In this document: piece after piece, positions 38,726-46,666 of the stretch
Layout of the letters: every line of letters starts with the position of its first letter
Position numbering within the stretch: the stretch's first letter is position 1
Assembly: GCA_903882875.1 (NCBI GenBank)
Contig: CAIRYQ010000072.1
Span: forward strand, 94,779 to 158,778
DNA: 64,000 bases
From: an uncultured Spartobacteria bacterium
GTDB lineage: Bacteria; Verrucomicrobiota; Verrucomicrobiia; Chthoniobacterales; Chthoniobacteraceae
Reading direction: 5' to 3'
Translations under genes and position numbers: made by a program
The notes under the pieces: model-generated
Told to the model about the DNA's origin: nothing
Seen by the model: only the letters and a program-made list of their open reading frames with translations
Database searches by the model: none

Positions 38726-40015
38726 GTGCCCGCTGTGCGCCGTCTCGTCCTCCAGCTTTACCGTCTCGCCGTGCTTGTCTCGATCGTGTGGCTGTTGCGC
38801 GAGCATGCGGTGCGGATGCGGGTCGAGTCGCTGCGCCCGGTCACGCTCGCGGAAGCGCAGGCGCTTTTTCCCGCGGCGGTGCGGCTGGAAATTGATGCTG
38901 GCGACCGCGGGGGCTGGCATGTGCTCGGTGCGAACGGCACGAAACTCGGCTATGTGCTCCAGACCGCGCCGGTCTCAGACTCGATCATCGGCTACTGCGG
39001 ATGGACAAACACGCTCGTGGCGTTCGATCTCGCGCTGCATGTCGTCGGCGTGCGAATCCGCGCGAGCCAGGATACCGCGGAACATGTGGATGACATCCGG
39101 AAGGATCGCGGCTTTTTGAAAACATGGAACGGCCGCCCGTGGGATGAAGTCGCGGGGCGCACGCCGCAGGAGGAAGGGATCGAGGGTGTGAGCGGCGCAT
39201 CCATGACGAGCCTTGCCATCGCGGAGGGCATCGTTCGCCGCCTGCGCGCGGCGGACAAGGCGGCGAAAGTCGCGCCCGTGCCGTTCCGCGCCGGAGTGCG
39301 CGACATCGGGCTCGCGGTCGTTGTCATTGCGGGAATCGTTTTCGCATTCTTCGGCACGCATCGCCGACCGTGGCTGCGACGCGGATTTCAGGGGATCGTG
39401 ATCGGCTACGTCGGCTTGATCAATGCCGACCTGATCGCGCAGACGCTTCTCGTCGGCTGGTCGCAGAATGGCGTGCCGTGGCGCACGGCGCCGGGGCTCG
39501 TGCTCATGCTCGCCGCGGCGCTCATCGTCCCGTGGTCCACGGGCAGGCCGCTGTATTGCCAGCACCTCTGCCCGCACGGGCACGCGCAGGAATGGCTCGC
39601 GCGCATCACTCCGAAACGCTGGCGGATCGCCCTGCCGAAAAAATTCGCCGCAGGCCTGCGGTGGCTTCCGTTGCTCACGCTTGCGATGATCCTCGGCGTG
39701 GTGATGCTCGTGCTGCCCGCCGAACTCGCCGCGTTCGAGCCGTTCGATGCTTATGCGATCCGCACTGCGGGGTGGGTGACGATCTCCATCGCAATCGGCG
39801 GGCTCGTCGCCGCGTGTTTCGTGCCGATGGCCTACTGCCACTACGGCTGCCCGACGGGCGCGCTGCTGAATTTCATCCGCAGCCACGGTCCGGAAGATCG
39901 CTTCGGGCGTCGCGAAATCGGCGCGCTTTTCCTCGTGGTGCTCGCCTTCGCGCTGTCGCACGCCGGCGTCCATTTTCACGAATGGCTGCGCTCGGACGCG
40001 TCGGACTGGCTGTGA
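38726..40015 (+). CDS. NosR-like membrane protein: FMN-binding domain plus CxxxCP iron-sulfur-type motifs
   Basis: A 429-residue polytopic protein. After an N-terminal span (residues of about 8-24), the periplasmic FMN-binding domain carries EGVSGASMTS (Ser156-Thr161), the RnfG/NqrC/NosR-type flavinylation motif. Five or six spans follow, with two Cys motifs: YCQHLCP (Cys278, Cys282) and YCHYGCP (Cys371, Cys375). These match the polyferredoxin-like parts of NosR/NapH. No nosZ, nap or rnf genes are nearby, and the C-terminal 4Fe-4S ferredoxin of NosR is absent. A role in moving electrons across the membrane is inferred. The GTG at 38726 opens just before the first span. Confidence 0.78.
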   Translation: MPAVRRLVLQLYRLAVLVSIVWLLREHAVRMRVESLRPVTLAEAQALFPAAVRLEIDAGDRGGWHVLGANGTKLGYVLQTAPVSDSIIGYCGWTNTLVAFDLALHVVGVRIRASQDTAEHVDDIRKDRGFLKTWNGRPWDEVAGRTPQEEGIEGVSGASMTSLAIAEGIVRRLRAADKAAKVAPVPFRAGVRDIGLAVVVIAGIVFAFFGTHRRPWLRRGFQGIVIGYVGLINADLIAQTLLVGWSQNGVPWRTAPGLVLMLAAALIVPWSTGRPLYCQHLCPHGHAQEWLARITPKRWRIALPKKFAAGLRWLPLLTLAMILGVVMLVLPAELAAFEPFDAYAIRTAGWVTISIAIGGLVAACFVPMAYCHYGCPTGALLNFIRSHGPEDRFGRREIGALFLVVLAFALSHAGVHFHEWLRSDASDWL

Positions 40016-40019
40016 CGCG

Positions 40020-40955
40020 CTACGCGCCGGGCACGTCGAGCGAGCGGCCGTTGTCCTTCGCGGTGAGGGCGAGCAGGAACGGCCCGGCGCGCTCCGCCCA
40101 CTCGTCGGGTTTCGGGTGGTTCACCGCGCCGCTGCCGAAGCACGATCGCAACATCTCGGTATCAATGATGCCGGGGTTCAGCGCGACTGCGGCGAGGCCG
40201 TGCGGCAGTTCCTGCGCAAGCGCCTGCGTGAGGCCCTCGACGGCCCATTTGGTCGCGCAGTAAATTGCGACATCCGGCGAAGTGCCGCGCCCCCAGCCGG
40301 AGCTGAAATTCACGATGACGCCGCCGCGCCCCGCCATCGCCGGGACGAAGTGCCGGATCGTGTTCACCGTGCCGGCGATGTTCACATTCAGCGTCGCGCT
40401 GATTTCCGCCACCGGCACTTTCCACAGCGGCGCATTCGGTGCGATTACGGCGGCGTTGTTGATGAGCAGATCCGGCGCTCCGTGCGTCACGGTGATCCGT
40501 TCCGCCCAGCGATGGACGGCTTCGTCGTCGGCCACATCGAGCGCGGTGAAATCGTGCGGCGGGCCGAATTTGCTCCGCAGCTCGGCGATGTGTTTCTCCG
40601 AGCGCCCGCAGCCGATGACGACTTGGCCTTGCGCGGTGAAAAACTCCGCAAGCGCGCGACCGCAGCCGCGTGTGCAGCCGGTGAGCGCGATCACTTTTGC
40701 GCCGTCGCGCGGGAGCACGGCTGCGAGTTGCTCCGCCGGTTTCCAGTTTTTCGGCGGTGCGCTTTTCGACTGCCACTTCATCCCGCCGCGCTTCCATTCG
40801 TCGCGCGCGGCGGCGTGGCTGCGGCCTTTGTCGTCGTCGTCCACGCCGTGCTGGTAGCCGCAGGACGGGCAGATTTCCGAGGAGCCGCCGCCGGTGAGGC
40901 TGCGCGGGGGCTCGGTGAGTTTTTGAAATCCGCAGACCGGGCAGGTATAGCTCAT
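40020..40955 (-). CDS. Zinc-ribbon (CPCC-like) domain fused to a short-chain dehydrogenase/reductase
   Basis: A 311-residue fusion. Residues of about 1-95 form a CPCC-like zinc-ribbon: CPVCGF (Cys5, Cys8) and CPSCGY (Cys29, Cys32), then DEWKRGGMKWQS and an Ala/Pro linker. Residues of about 105-311 are an SDR with a variant glycine motif TGCTRGCG, NNAA, SSGWG (catalytic Ser) and YCATKWAVEG (Tyr-x3-Lys). The dehydrogenase half should bind NAD(P)H in the cytoplasm; the substrate is unknown. The ATG overlaps the stop of the upstream FN3 gene (ATGA), so translation is probably coupled. Stand-alone zinc-ribbon proteins of this type are familiar; fusion to an SDR is unusual. Confidence 0.8.
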   Translation of the reverse strand: MSYTCPVCGFQKLTEPPRSLTGGGSSEICPSCGYQHGVDDDDKGRSHAAARDEWKRGGMKWQSKSAPPKNWKPAEQLAAVLPRDGAKVIALTGCTRGCGRALAEFFTAQGQVVIGCGRSEKHIAELRSKFGPPHDFTALDVADDEAVHRWAERITVTHGAPDLLINNAAVIAPNAPLWKVPVAEISATLNVNIAGTVNTIRHFVPAMAGRGGVIVNFSSGWGRGTSPDVAIYCATKWAVEGLTQALAQELPHGLAAVALNPGIIDTEMLRSCFGSGAVNHPKPDEWAERAGPFLLALTAKDNGRSLDVPGA

Positions 40956-41722
40956 TGGGAAATCCAAGGTGGTGTTTGAATCGCGCGGCCCGGCTGTCGC
41001 TGCCAGTAGCCCGCGCTTTCGGGGCGGAAATATGTCTTCGTTGTGCCGTCGTGGTTGAACGACGCGAATGCGCGCGTCTTCGGATCGAACACGCGCACGG
41101 TGCCGTCGGTGTCGAGCTTCATCGGCAGATGCTCCGCGACCGCACGCTCGCGGAAACGCCATGACTGCGCCGCGTAGTCATCCTCCGACTTCGCAGAAAA
41201 ATCCGCGCCGTGCCTTGCGAAGTGATCGGGCAGCGAGCCGATGTTGCCCCAGGTCTTCCGTGTCGCGGGTGCATCTCGGACGACTGGCGGCACAGGCGTT
41301 GAAACAGGCTTTGAAGCGAGGCCCGTGATCTTTTGCAGCAGCGATTTCTTTTGCGATGGAGCCGGTGCATCGGTTTGAGACGGCGGCCCACTTTTCGCCG
41401 CCGCGTCGCCGCCCGCGATGAAGCTCCCGGTCGTCAGTTCACGCCGCGCCGTGCCGATGCTGTAGAAATATTTTGTGCCCGGCTTCAGCCCGCGCAGCGT
41501 GAACGTGTGCTCCGTGCCGACCCCGTCGCTCGCGGATTGATCGAGCCTGTCCTGTGCAAGCCCGAAGCGGACGCGGCCGCCCGCCGTGCTGTCGAGCTTC
41601 CAGCGCAGCGTCATCGCGCCGTCGGCAGCCGGTGCGATTTCCGGCGGAGCCACGAGATTTACCGCGCGCAAATCGCAGGCTGTGCAGAGCAGGAGGAAAA
41701 GGAGGAGCAGTCGTTGCATCAT
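40952..41722 (-). CDS. Secreted fibronectin-III protein with a C-terminal polymorphic-toxin-like domain
   Basis: A 256-residue exported protein (MMQRLLLLFLLLCTACDLRA; a Cys near the end of the signal may serve as a lipid anchor). Residues of about 25-103 are an FN3 domain (APAADGAMTLRWKL and LKPGTKYFYSIG). A Pro/Ala/Lys linker leads to residues of about 155-256: TWGNIGSLPDHFARHGADF, SEDDYAAQSWRF, MKLDTDGTVRVFDPKTRAF and GTTKTYFRPESAGYW. From memory, this pattern resembles C-terminal nuclease-type (BECR-fold) domains at the ends of RHS and other polymorphic toxins. Candidate active residues are His167, His171 and nearby Lys/Arg. Its stop overlaps the start of the zinc-ribbon/SDR gene. Toxin activity is inference. 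Confidence 0.65.
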   Translation of the reverse strand: MMQRLLLLFLLLCTACDLRAVNLVAPPEIAPAADGAMTLRWKLDSTAGGRVRFGLAQDRLDQSASDGVGTEHTFTLRGLKPGTKYFYSIGTARRELTTGSFIAGGDAAAKSGPPSQTDAPAPSQKKSLLQKITGLASKPVSTPVPPVVRDAPATRKTWGNIGSLPDHFARHGADFSAKSEDDYAAQSWRFRERAVAEHLPMKLDTDGTVRVFDPKTRAFASFNHDGTTKTYFRPESAGYWQRQPGRAIQTPPWISQ

Positions 41723-41817
41723 GGCCGTCAGGGTAGGGTGGGGGGATGGTGCGATACGAGAGCGGACAACAGCCTCCGCATCACGCGCAATCCCGCGGGT
41801 TGCCCGCGACGATGTGA

Positions 41818-42021
41818 TCAGCGGCGCTCCGAAGATGTGTCCCACATCGGGCGGTCGTGCTGCGGCGTGAAGTCCTGCGGAGGTTCCTTGGAGCGCATCA
41901 ACTGCGTGACAACCCACGCAACGAGGATGGACCCGAGCAACAGGAGGATGATGATCGCGCCGGCCTTCAGCGTGTCGAGCGCCTTCGTGTTTCTTCGGAT
42001 GCGGCGGGGCGGCTCGCTCAT
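41818..42021 (-). CDS. Small single-span membrane protein (67 aa)
   Basis: A 67-residue protein. Basic N-terminus (MSEPPRRIRRNTKALDTL), one membrane span (AGAIIILLLLGSILVAWVV), and an acidic/Pro tail (QDFTPQHDRPMWDTSSERR). Its ATG overlaps the esterase stop (ATGA, 42018-42021), so it is translationally coupled to it. No family recognised. It is part of a five-gene minus-strand run. Confidence 0.7.
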   Translation of the reverse strand: MSEPPRRIRRNTKALDTLKAGAIIILLLLGSILVAWVVTQLMRSKEPPQDFTPQHDRPMWDTSSERR

Positions 42022-42782
42022 TTGCGGATCGGAAGCCACGCGATTGTGCGCCGGATCTGCGCGTCCCAGTACGCCCACTCGTGCCCGCCCGCGCTTTCCT
42101 CGTGGTGATGCACGCATCCGAGCGTGCGGAGGTGCGAATGGAACGCCCGTGTGTCGCCGATGATCTCGTCCTCCGTGCCACAGCTCAGCCACAGGGCGGG
42201 CTTCGGCCCGCGGCGTCTCGCGAGCTTTTCTGCGAGGTGAAAAAGATCGCTGTCCGTGCCTCCGGCGTCGGTGCCGGTGCCGGCAACAGCGTTCCATTCA
42301 GCCCTGCTGATGCGCGAGCGCGGCTTGCCGGATTCGCGCAGCCTGCGTGCGTAGTCGAGCGCGCCGCTGAAGCTCGCGGCTGCGGCAAACCGATCCGGAT
42401 GCGCGAGTGCCAGCCGCATCGCGCCGTAGCCGCCCATCGAGAGGCCTGCGGCGAAATTGTCCGCGCGTTTCTCCGAGAGAGGGAAAAAATTGCGCATGAT
42501 TGCTGGCAACTCCTCGCTCACGAACGTCCAGTAGCGCGCGCCACTCGCCATGTCCTGATAGAAACTGCGGCCTGCGGCGGGCATCACGACGGCGAGGTTC
42601 CGCTCCGCAGCGTACCGCTCGATGCTTGTGCGGCGCATCCAAATCGTGTGATCGTCGCTCAGTCCGTGCAGGAGAAAAAGGACGGGGTGCCTTTTTCTCC
42701 GCGGTGTCTGCGGCACGAGCACATGTGCGGAGACGGAGAGCGCGAGTGTCTCGCTGAAAAAGTGGCAGTCGAAAAACGCCAT
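42018..42782 (-). CDS. Esterase (alpha/beta hydrolase, tributyrin/acetyl-esterase type)
   Basis: A 254-residue cytoplasmic alpha/beta hydrolase. VLFLLHGLSDDHTIW is the oxyanion region, GLSMGGYGA holds the nucleophile (Ser115), GTEDEII the acid, and SAGGHEWAYWD the catalytic His. It is close to the EstA/XynZ-type CE1-like esterases that cleave short acyl esters. It begins 6 bases after the upstream conserved gene and overlaps the next small membrane protein, so all are one operon. Confidence 0.88.
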   Translation of the reverse strand: MAFFDCHFFSETLALSVSAHVLVPQTPRRKRHPVLFLLHGLSDDHTIWMRRTSIERYAAERNLAVVMPAAGRSFYQDMASGARYWTFVSEELPAIMRNFFPLSEKRADNFAAGLSMGGYGAMRLALAHPDRFAAAASFSGALDYARRLRESGKPRSRISRAEWNAVAGTGTDAGGTDSDLFHLAEKLARRRGPKPALWLSCGTEDEIIGDTRAFHSHLRTLGCVHHHEESAGGHEWAYWDAQIRRTIAWLPIRK

Positions 42783-42788
42783 CGCGCG

Positions 42789-44201
42789 TCAGCCGCGTGG
42801 TCCTTTTGCGTAACCGAAGAAGCCGCGCTTTTTGATCAGATCGCAGACGGTGGCGGGCACCATCGCCTCCCATGACGGGTCGTGGTCGCCGATGCGCTTG
42901 AGCACGTCGCGGCTGAAAATGGAGAGATAATCGCTCTTGAAATTATCCAGCGCGACGAAGCTGCCGCGGTCGTGGAGATAGCCGTAAAGTTTTTGCAGCT
43001 CCGGCGCGGGCTGCGCGGTTTCGACTGTCGAGATGGTGCCGGTGAGCGGATCCTGAAGCGGGTAGATGTAGAGTTTGAGATCGTTTTTGAAGAGCCGCCC
43101 GAAGCTTTCCAGAATGCCGCCGGGGAGCTGTGTGTAATATTTTTCGTTGAACAGCTCGAGCAGCGTCGGTACGCCGAGCACGAGGCCGATGCGCTCCTTC
43201 GTGATGCGGCTGAGGTACGCGCCGAGTTTGAAAAATTCGCTGTAATCGCTCACGAGCACCGTCATGCCGCAGGCGCTGAGCACGTCGGCGCGCGCGAGGA
43301 AATCGCGCCGGTCCATCGCGCCGGTCTGGAGCAGGTTCGTCATTGTGAGTTCCATCACCTGCACGACATCCTTGCCCTTCATCGTCGGCTCCGCGGAAAA
43401 TTTTTCAAAGGCGCAGCGCATCATGTCGAGGTTCACATGCGTGAGCGGGCGGAAGCTGCCGCGCTCGACGAGGACGGCCTTTTTGTAAAAGACTTCGGCG
43501 GGCTGGAGCACCTCGCGGTTCGGGCCGAACATCGCCGCGCCGCTCAGGCCGAGTTGCACGAGCTTGAGCGCCATCACGCGATTGTCCACCGAGCGGAATT
43601 CGATTCCGTTGAACTCGATCATGTCTATCTCGATGCGGCCCGTGTGCAGATCGTCGAGGAGACTTTCCACGAGCTGATCCGGCTCGTGGTGCAGGCAGAA
43701 GCAGCCGTAGCACAGGTTCACGCCGACGATGCCGAGCGCCTCCTGCTGCGCCTGCACGTCGGTGTCGAGCATCCGCACGTGGATGATGACCTGGCTGGGT
43801 TCGTCGTGCGGATGGCTCTGGAATTTCACGCCCATCCAGCCGTGGCATTCGTTGGTGCCTTTGAAATTGCGGGTCGCCACCGTGTTCGCAAACGCGAAGA
43901 ACGAAGTGCTGTCGCCGCGGATTTCGGAGAGCCGTTCGATGTTCAGCGCAAACTCGTGCTCGAGCATCGCCTGCAGCCGCGGGCGCGAGACGTACCGCTC
44001 GGCGGTGCCGTAAATCGCGTCGCTCACCGCCATGTCGTAGGCCGACATGCTCTTTGCCACCGTGCCGCTCGCGCCGCCCACGCGGAAGAACCAGCGCACC
44101 ACTTCCTGTCCCGCGCCGATTTCTGCGAACGAGCCGTACCAGCGCTTGTCGAGGTTGATGTTGAGCGCCTTCTGGTGCGTGTTCAGTTTTTCTTCCGGCA
44201 T
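42789..44201 (-). CDS. Conserved protein of unknown function (470 aa)
   Basis: A 470-residue soluble protein starting MPEEKLNTHQKALNINLD. Distinctive segments include SFAEIGAGQEVVRWFFRVGG, AYDMAVSDAIYG, HGWMGVKFQ, EALGIVGVNLCYG, DMIEFNGIEF, PGGILESFGRLF and FSRDVLKRIGDHDPSWE. I recognise a widespread bacterial family (also in cyanobacteria) whose members sometimes carry the labels TonB-dependent receptor or NMN adenylyltransferase. The sequence supports neither: there is no signal peptide or barrel, and no HxGH nucleotidyl motif. It heads an operon with the esterase, 6 bases upstream of it. Function unknown. Confidence 0.85.
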   Translation of the reverse strand: MPEEKLNTHQKALNINLDKRWYGSFAEIGAGQEVVRWFFRVGGASGTVAKSMSAYDMAVSDAIYGTAERYVSRPRLQAMLEHEFALNIERLSEIRGDSTSFFAFANTVATRNFKGTNECHGWMGVKFQSHPHDEPSQVIIHVRMLDTDVQAQQEALGIVGVNLCYGCFCLHHEPDQLVESLLDDLHTGRIEIDMIEFNGIEFRSVDNRVMALKLVQLGLSGAAMFGPNREVLQPAEVFYKKAVLVERGSFRPLTHVNLDMMRCAFEKFSAEPTMKGKDVVQVMELTMTNLLQTGAMDRRDFLARADVLSACGMTVLVSDYSEFFKLGAYLSRITKERIGLVLGVPTLLELFNEKYYTQLPGGILESFGRLFKNDLKLYIYPLQDPLTGTISTVETAQPAPELQKLYGYLHDRGSFVALDNFKSDYLSIFSRDVLKRIGDHDPSWEAMVPATVCDLIKKRGFFGYAKGPRG

Positions 44202-44423
44202 GGTCGGTAGGGTGCGGTGAAGGACGGGAAATTGTCGAGCGCGATGGCGGATTGGAGTGAGATGCCGGACGTTTCGTCCCGCACAGCGGCTGGCGCAGGC
44301 ACGTTTGGTCGCGGTGAGATCGTCAGGAAGCCGCGCGGGATCACATGCTCAACCGCCAACACCAATCACCAAATGTGGAATCCGCTTGCTGTCGCGACGC
44401 CAGGCGGTGGGCCGGGTGTGAGG

Positions 44424-45002
44424 CTACTTTCTTGCGCCCTCGCACTCGACGAACGCGTAGCAGAGCATGTGCAGGATGTTCATCTGCACGTCCTCGACGC
44501 GGCCGTAGTGCGTGTCTTCCACGACGACGACCTGCTCCGCAAGCTGCGCGCAGCGTCCGCGCTTTCCGCCGACGAGCGCGATTGTTTTCAGGCCGCGCGG
44601 CTTTGCCCATTCGAGCACTTTCACGAGGTTGGGGGAATTGCCGCTCACGCTGATGACGAGCAGCACGTCGCCGGCCTCGCCGTAGTTTTGCAACTGGCGG
44701 AGAAATGAATCATCGAACGAGTAGTCGTTGCCGAGCGCGGTGATCCACGGCGTGTTGTCCGTGAGCGAAATCACGCGGAACGGCGCGGGCATCGCCTCGC
44801 TGGAGTTTTTTCCGAGGTCGGTGACGAAGTGCGAGGAGTTCGCCGCGCTGCCGCCGTTGCCGCACACGTAGATCCGCCGGCCTGCACGGTGCGCCTCGCG
44901 CAGTGTCGCGATGAGCGGGACGATGTCGGCAGTGTTGATCGTGTCGAGCGCCTTTTTCTGCGCGGTGATGTAGTGGTTGAGCCAGTCGAGCATCCGCGAC
45001 AC
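44424..45002 (-). CDS. gmhA: SIS-domain phosphosugar isomerase (sedoheptulose-7-phosphate isomerase, GmhA-like)
   Basis: A 192-residue single SIS domain of GmhA length and pattern. CGNGGSAANSSHFVTDLGKN holds the phosphate-binding loop, SVSGNSPNLVK the second SIS motif, and QMNILHMLCYAFVE the C-terminal helix. GmhA isomerises sedoheptulose 7-phosphate to D-glycero-D-manno-heptose 7-phosphate for LPS or S-layer heptose. No other heptose genes are in the window, so another SIS isomerase remains possible. M1 or M4 could be the start. Confidence 0.85.
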   Translation of the reverse strand: MSRMLDWLNHYITAQKKALDTINTADIVPLIATLREAHRAGRRIYVCGNGGSAANSSHFVTDLGKNSSEAMPAPFRVISLTDNTPWITALGNDYSFDDSFLRQLQNYGEAGDVLLVISVSGNSPNLVKVLEWAKPRGLKTIALVGGKRGRCAQLAEQVVVVEDTHYGRVEDVQMNILHMLCYAFVECEGARK

Positions 45003-45172
45003 TTCGGCGAAATGCGCGGCGCTGTCCAGAATCGGATGCGCTGACAGTGGCTGTCCGAAACATTTGCGGGTAAAAAAGATCGTGCAAATTGTGGGATGAC
45101 GAAGGAAACAACCTCGCGTGGGTGTCGTTCTGGTTGCTGCGCCGCACAGGATATGGCTTGGAATGCAGACTC

Positions 45173-45456
45173 GAAAAATGGGACGTCGCGGACGATTTCG
45201 GCGAGGACGCCGTCGGGCGTGTAATCGGGCTGCGGGATGCCCATGCGGTTCATGATGTCCACGACGATATGGCCTTCTGTCTTCGTGCCGGCGGGCGGTG
45301 GGATGACTTCGTTCACGCGCTGCACGCGGCGTTCGCCATTCGTGAAAGTGCCGCTCTTTTCAAAGAACGACGCACCGGGCAGCACGACGTTCGCGAATTT
45401 TGCGGTCTCGCTCATGAAGATTTCCTGCACGACGAGGAACTCGAGCGAGTTGAGCG
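45173..45456 (-). pseudogene. Fragment of a second formate dehydrogenase alpha-subunit gene
   Basis: These 284 bases align without gaps to 48957-49240 inside the intact fdhA, with about 18 mismatches by eye (about 94% identity). The fragment covers FdhA residues of about 640-734 and stays in frame; only about five amino-acid changes are seen, so most differences are silent. It has no start, cofactor domains or C-terminus. It lies on the far side of the restriction-modification cassette, in the same orientation as fdhA. The silent-biased divergence suggests a remnant of a once-functional diverged copy rather than a fresh local duplication (inference). Confidence 0.9.
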
Positions 45457-45504
45457 GCATCTTGCAGCGATTCTTGCCATCTATCGGTCCGGAAAAATAC
45501 ACCC

Positions 45505-45552
45505 CGTAGTTTAGCTCCGTGGTTGAATGCTCGGGGCGCTGGTAGTTAAACT
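45505..45552 (+). promoter_or_regulatory. Candidate controller-protein operator upstream of the C gene
   Basis: CGTAGTTTAGCTCC (45505-45518) and, 25 bases on, the perfect palindrome AGTTAAACT (45544-45552) just before the GTG start at 45555. Together they form an imperfect inverted repeat, like the paired C-boxes of controller proteins. The same palindrome occurs before the methylase gene. Confidence 0.6.
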
Positions 45553-45554
45553 GC

Positions 45555-45773
45555 GTGCTTCAGAAGAAACTCGGGAAACGAATCGCCGACCTGCGCCGGT
45601 CGAATAATCTCACGCAAGAGCAACTTGCGGAGGCGGTGGATTGTTCTGTGGAGTTCATCAGCCTCGTGGAGCGCGGCGTGAATGCACCCTCAGTTGCCGG
45701 GTTGGAGAAATTTGCGAAAGTGCTGAAAGTCGAGGTTCGGGACTTGTTCACATTCGGGGGCAAGAAGCGATGA
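45555..45773 (+). CDS. Restriction-modification controller protein (XRE-type HTH)
   Basis: A 72-residue HTH_XRE protein with a GTG start (MLQKKLGKRIADLRRSNNLT when read as Met). The helix-turn-helix segment is LTQEQLAEAVDCSVEFISLVERG, and the domain ends at VEVRDLFTFGG. Small proteins of this type before a restriction gene are controller (C) proteins that bind operator repeats and delay nuclease expression until methylation is complete. Its stop overlaps the nuclease start (ATGA, 45770-45773), so the two are translationally coupled. Operator-like repeats sit just upstream. Confidence 0.88.
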   Translation: MLQKKLGKRIADLRRSNNLTQEQLAEAVDCSVEFISLVERGVNAPSVAGLEKFAKVLKVEVRDLFTFGGKKR

Positions 45774-46666
45774 GCGCATACTTTGATCAATTGCGCGCCA
45801 CCTTGGACGGCGTTGTTGCAAGCCTGACTGCGAAGAAAATCGAGCCGCGTCATCTTTCGTTTGGAGGCGAAGGCGTGACGCCGACGCGAAAGCCCACCGT
45901 TCCCACAGACGCCCGCTCCGAGTTTCTCGCCAATCGTGCAATGGGCGACTGGGCCGAACAGGTGTTGAGCGCCGCCCTGCTCGCAGCATTGCCGGAATGG
46001 AAAGTGGCGCAGTATGGCGACACAAATCGCATCGCGGCGGGCCATCCCGATTTCAAGGTGTCCTACCTCGCTGGAATCGAGGAGACGCGTCGCTTCGGAA
46101 AGCGCCCAGACCTGCTCTTGTTTCCGGCATCTTTCGCGGTGGACGCCAATCTTTCGGAGCGCACTCATGCCGAGACGGAAACATTGGTGAAACAAGCCGC
46201 CGCCGCGATCGAGGTTCGTTCGAGCAAATTTGAGGCTCTGACTTACATGGCCGTCCGCCAGCGTCAGCGCGAAGCCGGTAATTCGACGGGGCGTGAGACA
46301 CCGAGTTTCACTGTGAAGGTCGAAGATCTCATCATCGTCTATCGCTGGTTGGAGAGGCACGACGTGCCACAGACCTATTGCCAAGTTTTCTTCGACTCGG
46401 TGTTCGCGATCAACTTTCTCGACATCTTCATCACGATTGCCAGTGGCACTGGCTATGCGATCGAAACTCCTGCGAAGAGCCAGGAAAAGGCGACGATCAT
46501 GCTTCCGATCACGCGGGGCGTGCAGGTTGGCACGGCCACGGCGTTGCCTTCCTTCGCCGCCGAGCATCGCGTCACTGCACTCGGGAGACACGATGCTTAT
46601 GTTGTCCCGCGGGGAGGCGGCTTTGTGCTGGACGCGGACAAGATGCGTCAGGTGCTACTGCGCTGA
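45770..46666 (+). CDS. Type II restriction endonuclease, AccI-like family
   Basis: A 298-residue protein. SEFLANRAMGDWAEQVL and the PD-(D/E)xK-like core, Asp114 in KRPDLLLF and Glu148 with Lys153 in AIEVRSSKFEA, fit the AccI (RE_AccI) family, from memory. AccI cuts GT^MKAC; this enzyme may share that site, but specificity cannot be read from the sequence. The ATG overlaps the controller stop. Its 3' end overlaps the convergent methylase by 12 bases. Codon use is a little less GC-biased than the surrounding genes. Confidence 0.78.
   Translation: MSAYFDQLRATLDGVVASLTAKKIEPRHLSFGGEGVTPTRKPTVPTDARSEFLANRAMGDWAEQVLSAALLAALPEWKVAQYGDTNRIAAGHPDFKVSYLAGIEETRRFGKRPDLLLFPASFAVDANLSERTHAETETLVKQAAAAIEVRSSKFEALTYMAVRQRQREAGNSTGRETPSFTVKVEDLIIVYRWLERHDVPQTYCQVFFDSVFAINFLDIFITIASGTGYAIETPAKSQEKATIMLPITRGVQVGTATALPSFAAEHRVTALGRHDAYVVPRGGGFVLDADKMRQVLLR

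Noticed and set aside
42882..44210. A 442-codon plus-strand frame opposite the conserved 470-residue gene
   Set aside because: The minus-strand protein belongs to a recognisable family; the plus-strand one does not.
44771..45172. Continuation of the formate dehydrogenase fragment into a coding gene
   Set aside because: Past 45173 the frame no longer resembles FdhA and overlaps gmhA; it is a broken remnant.
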